64,000 bases of DNA from Helcobacillus massiliensis (lineage in GTDB: Bacteria; Actinomycetota; Actinomycetes; Actinomycetales; Dermabacteraceae): the NCBI RefSeq assembly GCF_014191425.1, contig NZ_JACHWP010000005.1, forward strand, positions 1 through 64,000. The letters run 5' to 3'. Below, one piece after another: positions 9,104 through 16,672 of the stretch. The position numbers and the translations under genes are program-made. A model generated the notes under the pieces. It was given only the letters and a program-made list of their open reading frames with translations, made no database searches and was not told the origin of the DNA. The first letter of the stretch is position 1. Each line of letters starts with the position of its first letter.

Positions 9104-9163
9104 CCGCCCATGCTATCGGCCGCCCGGATCGGGTTACCCGCCGCGCCGCCTAGGATTGCTGTC
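9104..9163. promoter_or_regulatory. Divergent promoter region between yigZ and mtr
   Basis: Two face-away -10 boxes: TAGCAT on the minus strand (9110-9115) 6 nt before the YigZ GTG, and TAGGAT on the plus strand (9151-9156) 7 nt before the mtr ATG. Both messages are predicted to be leaderless. No good TTGACA-like -35 box is evident for either. Confidence 0.6.
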
Positions 9164-10621
9164 ATGACTTCCGCAGCAGAGCATGTCGACATCCTCCTCA
9201 TCGGCTCCGGGTCGGGCAATTCGTTCCCCGGCCCCGAGTTCGCGAACCGCACCATCGCCTTCGTGGACCGCGGCGTCAGCCCCCGCCGCGTGTTCGGCGG
9301 CACCTGCCTGAACGTGGGGTGCATCCCCACGAAGATGTTCGTCCACACTGCCGATGTCGCCTCCGCCCCGGAGGAGGCACCGAAGCTGGGGGTGGACCTG
9401 CCGGACTCCGCGGTGGACTTCCCGGCGGTGCGCGACCGCGTGTTCGGCCGCATCGACGCGATCAGCTGCGGCGGCCAGGAGTACCGCGCGGACCATGAGG
9501 ACAACGAGAACCTCACCCTGGTGCGCGGTACCGCGCGCTTCACCGGTCCGAAGGCCGTCACTGTGGACCTCAACGACGGCGGGCAGCGCGCCTTCACCGC
9601 GGACACCGTCATCATCGGTGCCGGCTCCCGCCCGATGATCCCGGACGTGCCCGGTCTGCGTGACCTCGACCCCCTCACCTCGGACACCATCATGCGGATC
9701 GAGCAGCTGCCGGAGTCGATCGCGGTGCTCGGCACCGGGGTGATCGCGCTGGAGTTCGCCCACATCCTCCGCTCCTTCGGGGTCGAGGTACACCTGATCG
9801 CCCGCTCCGACCTCGTCCTGCGCTCCTATGACTGCGACATCGCCGAACGCATCACCGAGGTGTCCCGCGAGCGCTGCACGCTGCACACGAACACGTCGAT
9901 CACCGCGGCGCGGCGGGAGGCCGACGGGTCCGTCCACCTCACCCTGGACGAGGACGGTGAGAGCACGCAGCTGCAGGTGGGGGACATTCTGGTCGCCACC
10001 GGCCGCGTTCCGAACAGTGACCTGCTGGACGCCCGGGCGGGCGGTCTCGGGGTCGATGAGAACGGCGTGATCACCGTGGATGCCTTCCAACGGGTTCTGG
10101 ATCCGCAGGGCCGTGTGCTGGAGGGCGTGTGGTCGTTCGGCGACGTATCCTCGCCGGTGCAGCTGAAGCATGTGGCGAACCATCAGCAGCGCACGATGCG
10201 GCACAACATCCTGCACCCCGATGATCTTCGCCGCGCTGATGAGATGCCGGTCCCGGCGGCGGTGTTCACGCACCCGCAGATCGCGACGGTCGGGATGACG
10301 GAGCAGCAGGCCCGTGACTGGTCGGAGCGCTCCGGGCGGGAGATCCGGGTCGCGGTGCAGAAGTTCAGCGACATCGCCTACGGGTGGGCGATGGAGAACG
10401 AGGGCGACTTCTTGAAGCTGATCGTGGATGCGGCGTCCACGGAGGTGCTGGGGGCGCACATCATCGGCCCGCAGGCGCCCACGCTGATCCAGCAGTTCAT
10501 CCAGGCGATGAGCCTGGGGATCACGGCGCGGGACATGGCACGTCACCAGTACTGGATCCACCCGGCGATGCCGGAGCTGGTGGAGAACGCGCTGCTGCAG
10601 ACCTTTTCCGAGGACGACTGA
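9164..10621 (+). CDS. mtr: Mycothione reductase
   Basis: FAD flavoprotein that reduces mycothiol disulfide with NADPH, the actinobacterial counterpart of glutathione reductase. 485 residues. It has an FAD-binding N-terminus (ILLIGSGSGNS), the redox-active CxxxxC (GGTCLNVGCIPTKMF), an NAD(P) loop (VLGTGVIALEFAH), a second FAD motif (GVWSFGDVSS) and the C-terminal interface motif HPAMPELVENALL with the catalytic His. The CIPTKMFVHTADVA context matches Mtr rather than lipoamide dehydrogenase. ATG 9164 lies 7 nt after TAGGAT. Its presence implies that the organism makes mycothiol. Confidence 0.93.
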   Translation: MTSAAEHVDILLIGSGSGNSFPGPEFANRTIAFVDRGVSPRRVFGGTCLNVGCIPTKMFVHTADVASAPEEAPKLGVDLPDSAVDFPAVRDRVFGRIDAISCGGQEYRADHEDNENLTLVRGTARFTGPKAVTVDLNDGGQRAFTADTVIIGAGSRPMIPDVPGLRDLDPLTSDTIMRIEQLPESIAVLGTGVIALEFAHILRSFGVEVHLIARSDLVLRSYDCDIAERITEVSRERCTLHTNTSITAARREADGSVHLTLDEDGESTQLQVGDILVATGRVPNSDLLDARAGGLGVDENGVITVDAFQRVLDPQGRVLEGVWSFGDVSSPVQLKHVANHQQRTMRHNILHPDDLRRADEMPVPAAVFTHPQIATVGMTEQQARDWSERSGREIRVAVQKFSDIAYGWAMENEGDFLKLIVDAASTEVLGAHIIGPQAPTLIQQFIQAMSLGITARDMARHQYWIHPAMPELVENALLQTFSEDD

Positions 10622-10674
10622 CTCCGATCTGGCCCGGCCCGCCCAGCGCGCCGGTCCGGGAACCCCGGACAGAT

Positions 10675-10721
10675 TTCGACGGATGGTCGCTATTCAGCGC
10701 GAATAACGACCATCCGTCGAA
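10675..10721. terminator. Long imperfect palindrome downstream of mtr
   Basis: A 21-bp arm starting TTCGACGGATGGTCG is repeated inverted with a single mismatch and a 5-nt loop. It lies 53 nt past the mtr stop and just left of the first IS copy. A bidirectional terminator is the simplest reading. Such a long, near-perfect palindrome could instead be a dispersed palindromic repeat. Confidence 0.55.
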
Positions 10722-10775
10722 TTCTCTGGTCAGAGGCGTCGGCCCTGGCCGGGGGGGGTGTCCCTATGTTTCGAG

Positions 10776-11999
10776 TCAAGCCGCGAGAGCGGTCGGCTCG
10801 GGGGTAGGGGCGGTTGTCGGTGGCTGGTAGTAGGTGCCGTCGCGGAGCATGGCGTAGATGACGTTGCAGCGGCGGCGGGCTAGGCAGATCACGGCGGCGT
10901 TGTGCCGTTTGCCTTCGGCGCGTTTGCGATCGTAGTAGGCCTTGGAGATGGGGTCGTGGTTGGAGGCGACCCAGGCGGAGTAGAACAGGGCGTTCTTCAG
11001 GCGTTTGTTCCCTGACCGGGCGGGGAACTCTCCGCGGATCGAGGTGCCTGATCTGCGGGTGACCGGCGCGATCCCGGCATAGGCCGCGAGGTGGCTGGCG
11101 GACTCAAACGCGGAGCCATCACCGATCGCGAGGAGGATCTGGGCGGCGGTCTTGATGCCGATCCCCGGCATGCTCATCAAGACCGAGGCGAGAGGGAAGT
11201 CCTCCAGCATGCCCTCCACTTCGTGGGCCACGGTCGCGCGCTGTTCTTTCAGCTCTTTAACCTGGCCAGCGACTCGGGGGATCACCAGCTCAACCGCTGC
11301 GGTGGCGGGCACGATGACGGTCTGCTCGCTAAGGGCTGTGAAGATCTGCTCGACCAGCGTCTCGGGGTCGCGGCGTGAATGCGCGCGGGCGAACCGCAGC
11401 ACCTTCCTTCGGCCGGCACTTCGGAGGCCGGTGGGGCCGCCGAACTTCTCCAGCAGGTCCAGCACGAGTCCGGTCGAGAGGGTCCCGCCTGCGAAGACGC
11501 GCTCGAGCGCGGGGTGGATCTGGGTGAGCAGGGACCGGATCCGGTTCAGCGCCCTTGTGGTCTCGTGGGCGAGGTCCTCGTCGAAGCCGGCAAGGACCTT
11601 CAGTGCGGAGAGGACCTCGCTGTCACGATCGACCTGCCGGAGGGTGTGAGGCATGGTGCGGGCCGTGTCGGCGATGATGAACGCGTCGCGCGCATCGGTC
11701 TTTGACCTGCCCGGATACAGATCCGCGGCCTTCCGCATCGCCAATCCGGGAAGGTAGGCGACTGTGCAGCCGGTATCCCGGGCCACCGCGATCGGCAACG
11801 CTCCGATGGTGTTCGGCTGATCGACGACCAGCAGAACTTCGCCGTGGTTCTGCAGCTGGGTGAACAGCTCGCGAAGTTTGGTCTCGTCCTGCGGGAGGGG
11901 CTTGTCGAACAGCTTGTTCCCCTCCGGGTCGAGTGCGCACGCGTGGTGAGCTGTCTTCCCGACGTCCAGGCCGATCACGACCGCGAACCCTGTGTTCAT
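10776..11999 (-). CDS. IS110-family transposase (DEDD recombinase), copy 1
   Basis: 407-residue recombinase that moves the element. The N-terminal DEDD RuvC-like domain shows GLDVGKTAHHAC, VVDQPNTIGAL and SKTDARDAFIIADTAR. The C-terminal Transposase_20 domain has MPGIGIKTAAQILLAIGD, HLAAYAGIAPVTRRSG with the conserved Ser, and SGNKRLKNALF. ATG 11999 is preceded by AGGAGGA with a 7-nt spacer; an in-frame ATG 54 nt upstream lacks a ribosome site. Relative to copy 2 it has Thr for Lys (AGGTLSTG) and Arg for Gly (AGRRKVL), so both copies look intact. Confidence 0.95.
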   Translation of the reverse strand: MNTGFAVVIGLDVGKTAHHACALDPEGNKLFDKPLPQDETKLRELFTQLQNHGEVLLVVDQPNTIGALPIAVARDTGCTVAYLPGLAMRKAADLYPGRSKTDARDAFIIADTARTMPHTLRQVDRDSEVLSALKVLAGFDEDLAHETTRALNRIRSLLTQIHPALERVFAGGTLSTGLVLDLLEKFGGPTGLRSAGRRKVLRFARAHSRRDPETLVEQIFTALSEQTVIVPATAAVELVIPRVAGQVKELKEQRATVAHEVEGMLEDFPLASVLMSMPGIGIKTAAQILLAIGDGSAFESASHLAAYAGIAPVTRRSGTSIRGEFPARSGNKRLKNALFYSAWVASNHDPISKAYYDRKRAEGKRHNAAVICLARRRCNVIYAMLRDGTYYQPPTTAPTPEPTALAA

Positions 12000-12225
12000 G
12001 ACGCTGTCCTCCTCATCACTGCTGGCCGCAGTCTCGACACCCGATGCCGGCACCCACGTTACGAAGAGACCTCAGACAGAGCTGGGCCGTGTCCCTATCA
12101 GCGGTCAACGCGTGTCTCTCGACCGGGCGGCAACACCCCCCGGACCATCAATGGCAGGGCAACAAAGCCATACCCGGCCGAGCGACCAGACCCCGTCCAT
12201 CGGGGTGCTCACAAGGTAACGGGGA
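12000..12225 (-). ncRNA. Non-coding end of IS110 copy 1, candidate bridge RNA region
   Basis: 226 nt with no credible ORF lie between the transposase start and the element end. IS110 elements are known to encode a structured bridge RNA in such a region, whose loops pair with donor and target DNA. Here GTGTCCCTAT at 12089-12098 exactly repeats the opposite element end (10758-10767), which is what a donor-recognition loop would look like. RNA boundaries and fold were not determined. Confidence 0.5.
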
Positions 12226-12238
12226 CGACGTTCGCGAC

Positions 12239-12270
12239 CCTCGTAGGTTCGTAACCTCGTAGGTTCGTAG
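12239..12270. repeat. Tandem 16-bp repeat beside the IS end
   Basis: CCTCGTAGGTTCGTA occurs twice with a 16-bp period (12239-12253 and 12255-12269). It sits between the IS end and the prepilin peptidase stop codon at 12272. No function can be assigned. Confidence 0.8.
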
Positions 12271-12271
12271 G

Positions 12272-12742
12272 TCAGGCAGTGGCCACAGGAACCACGAGGA
12301 CGAGCAGGGTTCCCAGGATCAGGCCGGGACCGAAGGGGATGTGTCCGCGGATGCCTCGTCGACGCCGAACGAGGATCCATCCCAGAGTGCCGATGCAGCC
12401 CAGCCAGATGCCAGCGAGCATCATCAGCGGGGAGACGAAGCCGCTGTAGAGGGCGAGGGCGGCGACGAGGATGACGTCGCCGAAGCCGAGGCCGCCGCGC
12501 GAGATGACGAACAGGACCAGCATCAAGACGGTGGCGATCGCGCAGGTGACGGCCGCCCAGATCAGATGGTCGAAGCCAACCCAGACCGCGGTGATCGGGA
12601 GTGCGACGGCGCCGGTGCCGAGCAGGCCGAGATTCAGCGGCAGAGGCAGCCGGGACTCGCGTGCATCGGTGACGACCATCGGCAGCGCGAGCAGGAGGAA
12701 GAGGGCGAGGGCCGGCCAGAGCTGGGGCGTGAGGAGGTACAT
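12272..12742 (-). CDS. A24-family prepilin peptidase-like protein
   Basis: Membrane aspartyl protease domain of the type IV leader peptidase family (PF01478 type), 156 residues and largely hydrophobic. It carries the first Asp in VVTDARESRLPLPLN, the second in GLGFGDV (the GxGD motif) and the C-terminal IPFGPGL block. The N-terminal methyltransferase domain of PilD is absent, as in other short actinobacterial TadV/CpaA-like enzymes. Such enzymes cleave prepilin leaders or archaellin-like signals. No pilin or secretion-ATPase genes occur in this window, so it is an orphan here. ATG 12742 follows GAGGAGGGG. Confidence 0.85.
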   Translation of the reverse strand: MYLLTPQLWPALALFLLLALPMVVTDARESRLPLPLNLGLLGTGAVALPITAVWVGFDHLIWAAVTCAIATVLMLVLFVISRGGLGFGDVILVAALALYSGFVSPLMMLAGIWLGCIGTLGWILVRRRRGIRGHIPFGPGLILGTLLVLVVPVATA

Positions 12743-12815
12743 CGGTGCTACCCCTCCTCGTGGCTGCTGGGGCTGGGCATCGTCGTGTCCTTCGTCCGGT
12801 GGATGGTCACCCTGT

Positions 12816-12846
12816 TACCGCGGCTAGGGCGGGCTCATGTGACCGC
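12816..12846 (-). promoter_or_regulatory. Upstream element shared with the gene at 13837-14709
   Basis: A 31-bp block beginning TACCGCGG and ending TGTGACCGC matches 23 of 31 positions with 14766-14796. Each copy lies about 60-75 nt upstream of a minus-strand start. On the minus strand it reads GCGGTCACA ... CCGCGGTA, compatible with a -35-containing promoter or a regulator site. Confidence 0.35.
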
Positions 12847-12907
12847 TGGGGACACTCTTCCTGATCCGCGGGGACGGCCGACTCCGATCAGCGCGTGAGG
12901 GACGGGC

Positions 12908-13225
12908 TCAGCTGGCGGCGGTGTAGGCCTCACGGATCTCTGCGGAGACGCGGCCGCGGTCGCCGATCGCGTACCCGTTGGCCTGCGCCCACTCGCGGAT
13001 CCGCCTCGTCTCGTCGCTGCGCCCGCGGGAGGTGCCTCGTCGGGCGCGGCCCCCGACGCGCCGTGCATGCTCCACCCATGCCGCGAACTCGTCGCGGAGC
13101 TTCTGCGCGTTCTCGTCGTTGAGATCGATCTCGTAGGTGACGCCGTCGAGGGCGAAGCCGATCGTCGAGGTGGCTGCGGAGCCGTCGAGGTCGTCGGTCA
13201 GGACGATGCGAGTCTTGCGGGCCAT
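12908..13225 (-). CDS. lsr2: Lsr2-family nucleoid-associated protein
   Basis: Actinobacterial H-NS analogue that bridges AT-rich DNA and silences foreign genes. 105 residues: an N-terminal dimerization domain (KTRIVLTDDLDGSAA; GVTYEIDLNDENAQKLRDEF), a basic linker (RRGTSRGRS) and the C-terminal DNA-binding helix-turn-helix RRIREWAQANGY ... DRGRVSAEIREAY. The typical AT-hook-like RGR is present as DRGRV. ATG 13225 follows AGGAGGACACGCAGC. Its location inside an accessory island suggests that it may be an island-borne extra copy; a chromosomal copy elsewhere cannot be excluded. Confidence 0.93.
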   Translation of the reverse strand: MARKTRIVLTDDLDGSAATSTIGFALDGVTYEIDLNDENAQKLRDEFAAWVEHARRVGGRARRGTSRGRSDETRRIREWAQANGYAIGDRGRVSAEIREAYTAAS

Positions 13226-13379
13226 GCTGCGTGTCCTCCTGGGTAGATATTGCGTTCAGCGTACAGAACGGCGAACGCATGATGAGGGGTTCTGCGTGAC
13301 GGGGACTGTGCAAATGCTTGGCGAATTCCCGATCCGTACGAGTAGCGTTCAAGGACCACCAGCATCGAGGAGGCATGCG

Positions 13380-13592
13380 ATGGACGAGCACGAGGATGAC
13401 GAACGGCTGGCGGCCCTTGCGGAGCGGGCCGAGCGTGGGGAGCTTCCCGTGCCACCAGGGGCGCGGATCCAGAGAGCCTCGGACGAGGGCCCTGCCGGCG
13501 CCGCCGAGCTGCTGGAGATGGCGGGGGCGAGCACGCTCGACGAGGCGTTCGAGGTGCTGCGTGCGGCGGCAGTGCGCGACGGAGCGAAGTAG
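13380..13592 (+). CDS. Small hypothetical protein, 70 aa
   Basis: Unrecognised acidic small protein (MDEHEDDERLAALAERAERG ...) with a charged, probably helical N-terminus and a second helical segment (GAAELLEMAGASTLDEAFEV). ATG 13380 follows GAGGAGG with a 7-nt spacer, a strong ribosome site, and the gene ends right before a strong terminator, which together support it as real. It is divergent from lsr2. No catalytic motif was seen. It might be an antitoxin-like or regulatory peptide, but nothing demonstrates that. Confidence 0.65.
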   Translation: MDEHEDDERLAALAERAERGELPVPPGARIQRASDEGPAGAAELLEMAGASTLDEAFEVLRAAAVRDGAK

Positions 13593-13598
13593 ACAGCG

Positions 13599-13634
13599 CC
13601 GGGCCCCGCGGTCAGGGGGAACCGCGGGGCCCGG
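13599..13634. terminator. Strong bidirectional terminator
   Basis: CCGGGCCCCGCGGT (13599-13612) pairs perfectly with ACCGCGGGGCCCGG (13621-13634) around an 8-nt loop. It lies between the convergent genes ending at 13592 (+) and 13652 (-). Confidence 0.8.
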
Positions 13635-13651
13635 ACAGTCGAGAGGCGGGG

Positions 13652-13840
13652 TCAGCCGCCGAAGGAGAGGACCGTGCCGATGAGGGCCACGGACAGTTCC
13701 TCATCGGGGTACTCGGCGCGGACGTAGTCCACGGCATCGAGGTACTGCTGCTTCCGGTCAGGGGTGAGCTCATCCCAGGCGTGCCGGTCGGCGTCGGTCA
13801 CGAAGTCGGGGTAGGTGGTCATCTGGTCAGCAGCGCTCAT
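13652..13840 (-). CDS. Hypothetical protein, 62 aa
   Basis: Small acidic protein (MSAADQMTTYPDFVTDADRH ... RAEYPDEELSVALIGTVLSF) of unknown function. Its ATG overlaps the stop of the 290-residue gene upstream as ATGA, so the two are translationally coupled and probably act together. It ends 18 nt before a strong terminator, consistent with being the last gene of a minus-strand operon. Confidence 0.65.
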   Translation of the reverse strand: MSAADQMTTYPDFVTDADRHAWDELTPDRKQQYLDAVDYVRAEYPDEELSVALIGTVLSFGG

Positions 13841-14709
13841 GACGTGTGTCCTGTTCTGGTGTACTCGTCGGCTTCATCGTAGTCCTGGAACGATCTCGGT
13901 TCGGGGCGGCCGAGTTTCTCGTATTGGTCCTGCGTCACCATGAAGGTGATATCGGGTTCTCCGCGAGGTGGGGCGACCCTGCTCATGGCCGAATAGTCCC
14001 AGCCGTCGGGCGCGAATTCTCGGTTGAAGGGGATCGAGGCGACCTTGACGAAGCCGCTTCGGGCGTAGATCTTCGGCAGGAACGTGTCGAAGCACTCGAG
14101 GTGTGTCCCACCGCGCTCTGCTGCGATGGGCAGCAGGGCACGCGTCGCGCCGCGGCTGCTGCCGTCGGAGTACACCGCCGAGATCTCGCCACTGTGGCGG
14201 ACGGCCGCGCCGGCGCGGCCGTCCGCTAGCACGAGCATCGTGTGGAAGTCGCGTTGGAGCTCAGTGGGGGTGGCCCTGGTGACCTGCTTCCCCGCGGCGT
14301 CCTGGGTGTACCGCTCCGCGAGCCCACTGCTGTAGGACCGTGCGGATGTCGGACCGGTGACCTCAAGAACGGTGTGCCCATGCGAGGTGTGTGCGCGCAC
14401 GACGCGGAACGATCCTCCGGGCAGCGTGAGCGGCTTCCCGGTGGGGGAGTCAGCGACGTAGCGGTTGATGTTCGCGGTGAGCTGCTCGGCGTCGTAGGAG
14501 CCGCCTGCGGCGGTCCGCTCGGTGATGTGCTCCTGGAGCCCGGTGCGGGTCTGGATCAGATCGGCCCGGGCGGTCTCCAGGCGCGAGGTGATCTCCTCGT
14601 GCTCGGCGGTGTCGGGTGAGGTCTCGGCGAGCCGCTGCTCGAGCTTGTCGACGCGCTGGCGTTGATGCGCGTAGCAGCGTCGTCCCCCTTCGGCTTGGGA
14701 CTGGCACAT
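13837..14709 (-). CDS. Hypothetical protein, 290 aa, with Cys-rich N-terminus and acetyltransferase-like C-terminal region
   Basis: The N-terminus (MCQSQAEGGRRCYAHQRQRV) has the paired Cys plus His pattern seen in many proteins of actinobacterial phages and integrative elements, followed by a helical coiled region (residues 20-65). The C-terminal half contains FLPKIYARSGFVKVASIPFN, like GNAT-fold phage proteins, but no acetyl-CoA loop could be confirmed. ATG 14709 follows GGAGAT; an in-frame ATG 51 nt upstream lacks a ribosome site. It is coupled to the downstream 62-aa gene. Function unknown. Confidence 0.7.
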   Translation of the reverse strand: MCQSQAEGGRRCYAHQRQRVDKLEQRLAETSPDTAEHEEITSRLETARADLIQTRTGLQEHITERTAAGGSYDAEQLTANINRYVADSPTGKPLTLPGGSFRVVRAHTSHGHTVLEVTGPTSARSYSSGLAERYTQDAAGKQVTRATPTELQRDFHTMLVLADGRAGAAVRHSGEISAVYSDGSSRGATRALLPIAAERGGTHLECFDTFLPKIYARSGFVKVASIPFNREFAPDGWDYSAMSRVAPPRGEPDITFMVTQDQYEKLGRPEPRSFQDYDEADEYTRTGHTS

Positions 14710-14765
14710 CGGATCTCCGTTCGGGTCACGGTGGACGTGGTGCCTCGACGACACCCACATCCCTC

Positions 14766-14796
14766 TACCGCGGGTTCCCGGGGGTCGTGTGACCGC
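14766..14796 (-). promoter_or_regulatory. Upstream element of the 290-aa gene, shared with 12816-12846
   Basis: Second copy of the 31-bp block TACCGCGG ... TGTGACCGC, 57 nt upstream of the ATG at 14709. The remainder of the intergenic stretch 14710-14955 holds the terminator at 14909-14941; I see no gene in it. Confidence 0.35.
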
Positions 14797-14908
14797 ACAG
14801 CATCAATCTGTCGCGCGCGGCGGCTCTGCTTCAACCTGGCGTCGAGGGCACCGGGTGGTCTCCTGCGGGGTGGACGGGCCGTCGAAGCGTGGGTATACTC
14901 GGACCTGC

Positions 14909-14941
14909 GGACCCGCCCAACGTACGTTGGTCAACGGGTCC
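14909..14941 (-). terminator. Terminator of the DUF3800 gene
   Basis: Outer stem GGACCCG / CGGGTCC (14909-14915, 14935-14941) encloses a perfect 14-bp palindrome CCAACGTACGTTGG (14917-14930). It lies 15 nt past the stop at 14956 on the minus strand. Confidence 0.6.
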
Positions 14942-14955
14942 TGCTTCTTTTTGGG

Positions 14956-15642
14956 TCAGACGCTGATGGTGGTGGCGCTGAGCGATGCGAGCTTGGGGTA
15001 CCACGGCCAGGCGAACTGCTTCTCGGGGATTCGGGCAACGTCCTGATAGGCGGCGTAAGCAACGAGATCTGCAATCTGAACCCATTGGCTGCGGCTTGAA
15101 CTCTGGAACGAGGGGTCCTCGAGCAAGGAGCGCGTCTCGAGGGGGAGCTCGCGGTGCGCGGATATGTAGCTAGTGTCGGAGCCGTCGCCATCCATGACTA
15201 GAGTTCCCCACTCGTCGGCGTTGCGGAGCTGCTCGTCGAGATGGTGGATGAGGTGGCTGTAGACCCGGTGGCGCTTCTTCTTGAAGCTCTCGCGGTGGCT
15301 CGTGGAGTTGGAGTAGATCGTCCCGACAGCCATCCAGTCCCAGGTGGCGAAGCGATCGAAGGTCTCGTCGAGCACGGCTGAGCGATTCGCCTTCCGGCGG
15401 TTCCAGGTGTCGTCCAAGGACGGGTTTCCACGTCCATTTGCGAACTGTGTTGCGTGCAGCTCGTAGTTCTTGGGGATGCCGTAGGTACTGGTGAGGTGGG
15501 CACGCCAGGAGAGGACGTCACTGAGGGCCTGGCGCCAGTGGTCGAATGCAACGGTGACCCAGCTATAGGTGGCGAAGCCCGTGTGCTCGGCGCCAGAGTC
15601 ATCGACATAGATGAAGCGTGGCGGTCGAGCAGGAGTGTTCAC
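14956..15642 (-). CDS. DUF3800 domain protein
   Basis: 228 residues with the DUF3800 landmarks: an N-terminal acidic motif (FIYVDDSGAEHTG), an ELHA block, VMDGDGSDTSYISAHRE and the C-terminal SQWVQIADLVAYAAYQD. The conserved acidic residues suggest a metal-dependent RNase H-like nuclease fold, but no reaction is established. DUF3800 genes are frequent in mobile islands and defence-rich regions. GTG 15642 lies 6 nt after TAGGGT (15649-15654, minus strand), so the mRNA should be leaderless. It is followed by its own terminator. Confidence 0.85.
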   Translation of the reverse strand: MNTPARPPRFIYVDDSGAEHTGFATYSWVTVAFDHWRQALSDVLSWRAHLTSTYGIPKNYELHATQFANGRGNPSLDDTWNRRKANRSAVLDETFDRFATWDWMAVGTIYSNSTSHRESFKKKRHRVYSHLIHHLDEQLRNADEWGTLVMDGDGSDTSYISAHRELPLETRSLLEDPSFQSSSRSQWVQIADLVAYAAYQDVARIPEKQFAWPWYPKLASLSATTISV

Positions 15643-15721
15643 GCTGACACCCTATGGGGAACGAGACGCCGGCGGGCGGCGGATACCGGCGTCGATATCG
15701 CCGTGCAGGCCTACTGCACGA

Positions 15722-15913
15722 TCAAGAGCCGTTGAGCTCGCCGCGGCGAGGGCTGGCGGAGGGTCCGTCGCTCGGCTGTATGCGGCCGGGTCGGAGGCCG
15801 GCGCTCTGGGCCTCCGGTCGGCCGGCCGCGCGGGCGATCTCCTGCCCCATCGCCTTCGCATCCTCGCCGGTCAGCACCCTATGCGGACCGGAGAACCCTT
15901 CGGGTGTGGCCAT
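15722..15913 (-). CDS. Small hypothetical protein, 63 aa, downstream of yedK
   Basis: Unrecognised (MATPEGFSGPHRVLTGEDAK ...), Gly/Pro/Arg-rich and without membrane segment or obvious fold. ATG 15913 follows ACGGAGCAG, an acceptable ribosome site, and it begins 34 nt after the yedK stop on the same strand, so it was probably cotranscribed with yedK before that gene was interrupted. It could be non-coding; codon bias alone does not settle it. Confidence 0.45.
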   Translation of the reverse strand: MATPEGFSGPHRVLTGEDAKAMGQEIARAAGRPEAQSAGLRPGRIQPSDGPSASPRRGELNGS

Positions 15914-15947
15914 GGCTTCTGCTCCGTTCGATCAGTTGTGCTCGAGG

Positions 15948-16664
15948 TCAGATCGGTGCGATCAGGGAAGGATCGGAGCGGTCCAGGCCGCGGACGCTGT
16001 TGACCTGCCGATCTAGGGGGCGGGTGACGAGCTGCCCCGCGATCGTGGACGAGACGTCCTCGAGCTGCGCGAGCAGCGGCGCCTTCTGGTCGGCCTCGAG
16101 CTTCCCGGGGGAGAGCCACTCCTCGATCGCGTCCTCGGTCAGGAAGGTCGGCATCCGGTCGTGGACCTCGCCGCCGGCATCCCGCGCCTCGCGCGTGATC
16201 ACCGTGAAGGACACGTCCCACGCGTCGCTCTCGTCCTTCCTGGCGGCCGTGAGACCAGCGGCGTGCAGCAGCTCCCCGTCAGGGTGATGGATGAAGAACG
16301 GATCCTTCCCGCCGTCGGCAGCCTCGACCCACTCGAAGTAGCCGGTCATTGGGATCACGGCCCGGGCGCTCGAGAACGCGCCGCGGAACATCCCGTTGCT
16401 GCTCACGGTCTCCAGGCGCGCGTTGATCGGCCGAGGTCCCTTGTCCTTCGCCCACGCCGGGTGCAACCCCCAACGGGCGAGCTCGAGGGTGCGGTGTGAC
16501 GCTCCGTCCTCGTCGACGAACTCGCGCACCACGGGAGCCTTCGTGCGCGGCGCGATGCTGTAGGTCGGCTCCCACTGGGCCGCCCGGTAGTCGCTCGTGG
16601 CGACGTACGAGCGCAGCAGCCCGTCCCCGTTGCCGGGGGAGGGCATCGTTCGGTTGAGAATTAT
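15948..16664 (-). pseudogene. yedK: SRAP/YedK (HMCES) family gene, 3' fragment (codons after the insertion)
   Basis: SRAP proteins form a covalent crosslink with abasic sites in single-stranded DNA through Cys2. This fragment encodes about 236 residues from IILNRTMPSPGN to the stop and keeps the SRAP core: YSIAPRTKAPVV, the Asn/Arg block PINARLETV, the Glu in MTGYFEWVE and the C-terminal HDRMPTFLTEDAIEEWL. The essential N-terminus Met-Cys-Gly-Arg is missing because an element has inserted at codons 13-14. The missing codons lie at 25337-25378 on the same strand. An ATG at 16766 opens a chimeric 272-residue frame through the element end, but its product lacks an N-terminal Cys and should be inactive. 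Confidence 0.9.
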
Positions 16665-16672
16665 TCTCCGGT
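16642..16672. other. Left junction of the yedK-targeting element (site A)
   Basis: yedK sequence up to GAGAAT (about 16661) meets element DNA. The core AATTATT (16659-16665) lies inside the 13-bp palindrome GAGAAT-T-ATTCTC. It matches site B (19946-19976) at 26 of 31 positions, and its core matches the right junction at 25337-25343. Confidence 0.8.

Larger units (their letters stand above)
10753..12225 (-). mobile_element. IS110-family insertion sequence, copy 1
   Basis: Boundaries come from comparison with the copy at 28103-29575: both share 1473 bp beginning GGGGGGTGTCCC and ending GGTAACGGGGA, with unrelated flanks. There are no terminal inverted repeats and no clear target duplication, as is usual for IS110. 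It carries one transposase gene and a 226-nt non-coding end upstream of it (12000-12225). The two copies differ only at 19 positions, all between 11408 and 11697. Confidence 0.92.

Noticed and set aside
12239-12270. The 16-bp tandem repeat as an attachment or replication site
   Set aside because: Only two units, next to an IS end and a stop codon; nothing supports more than a local duplication.
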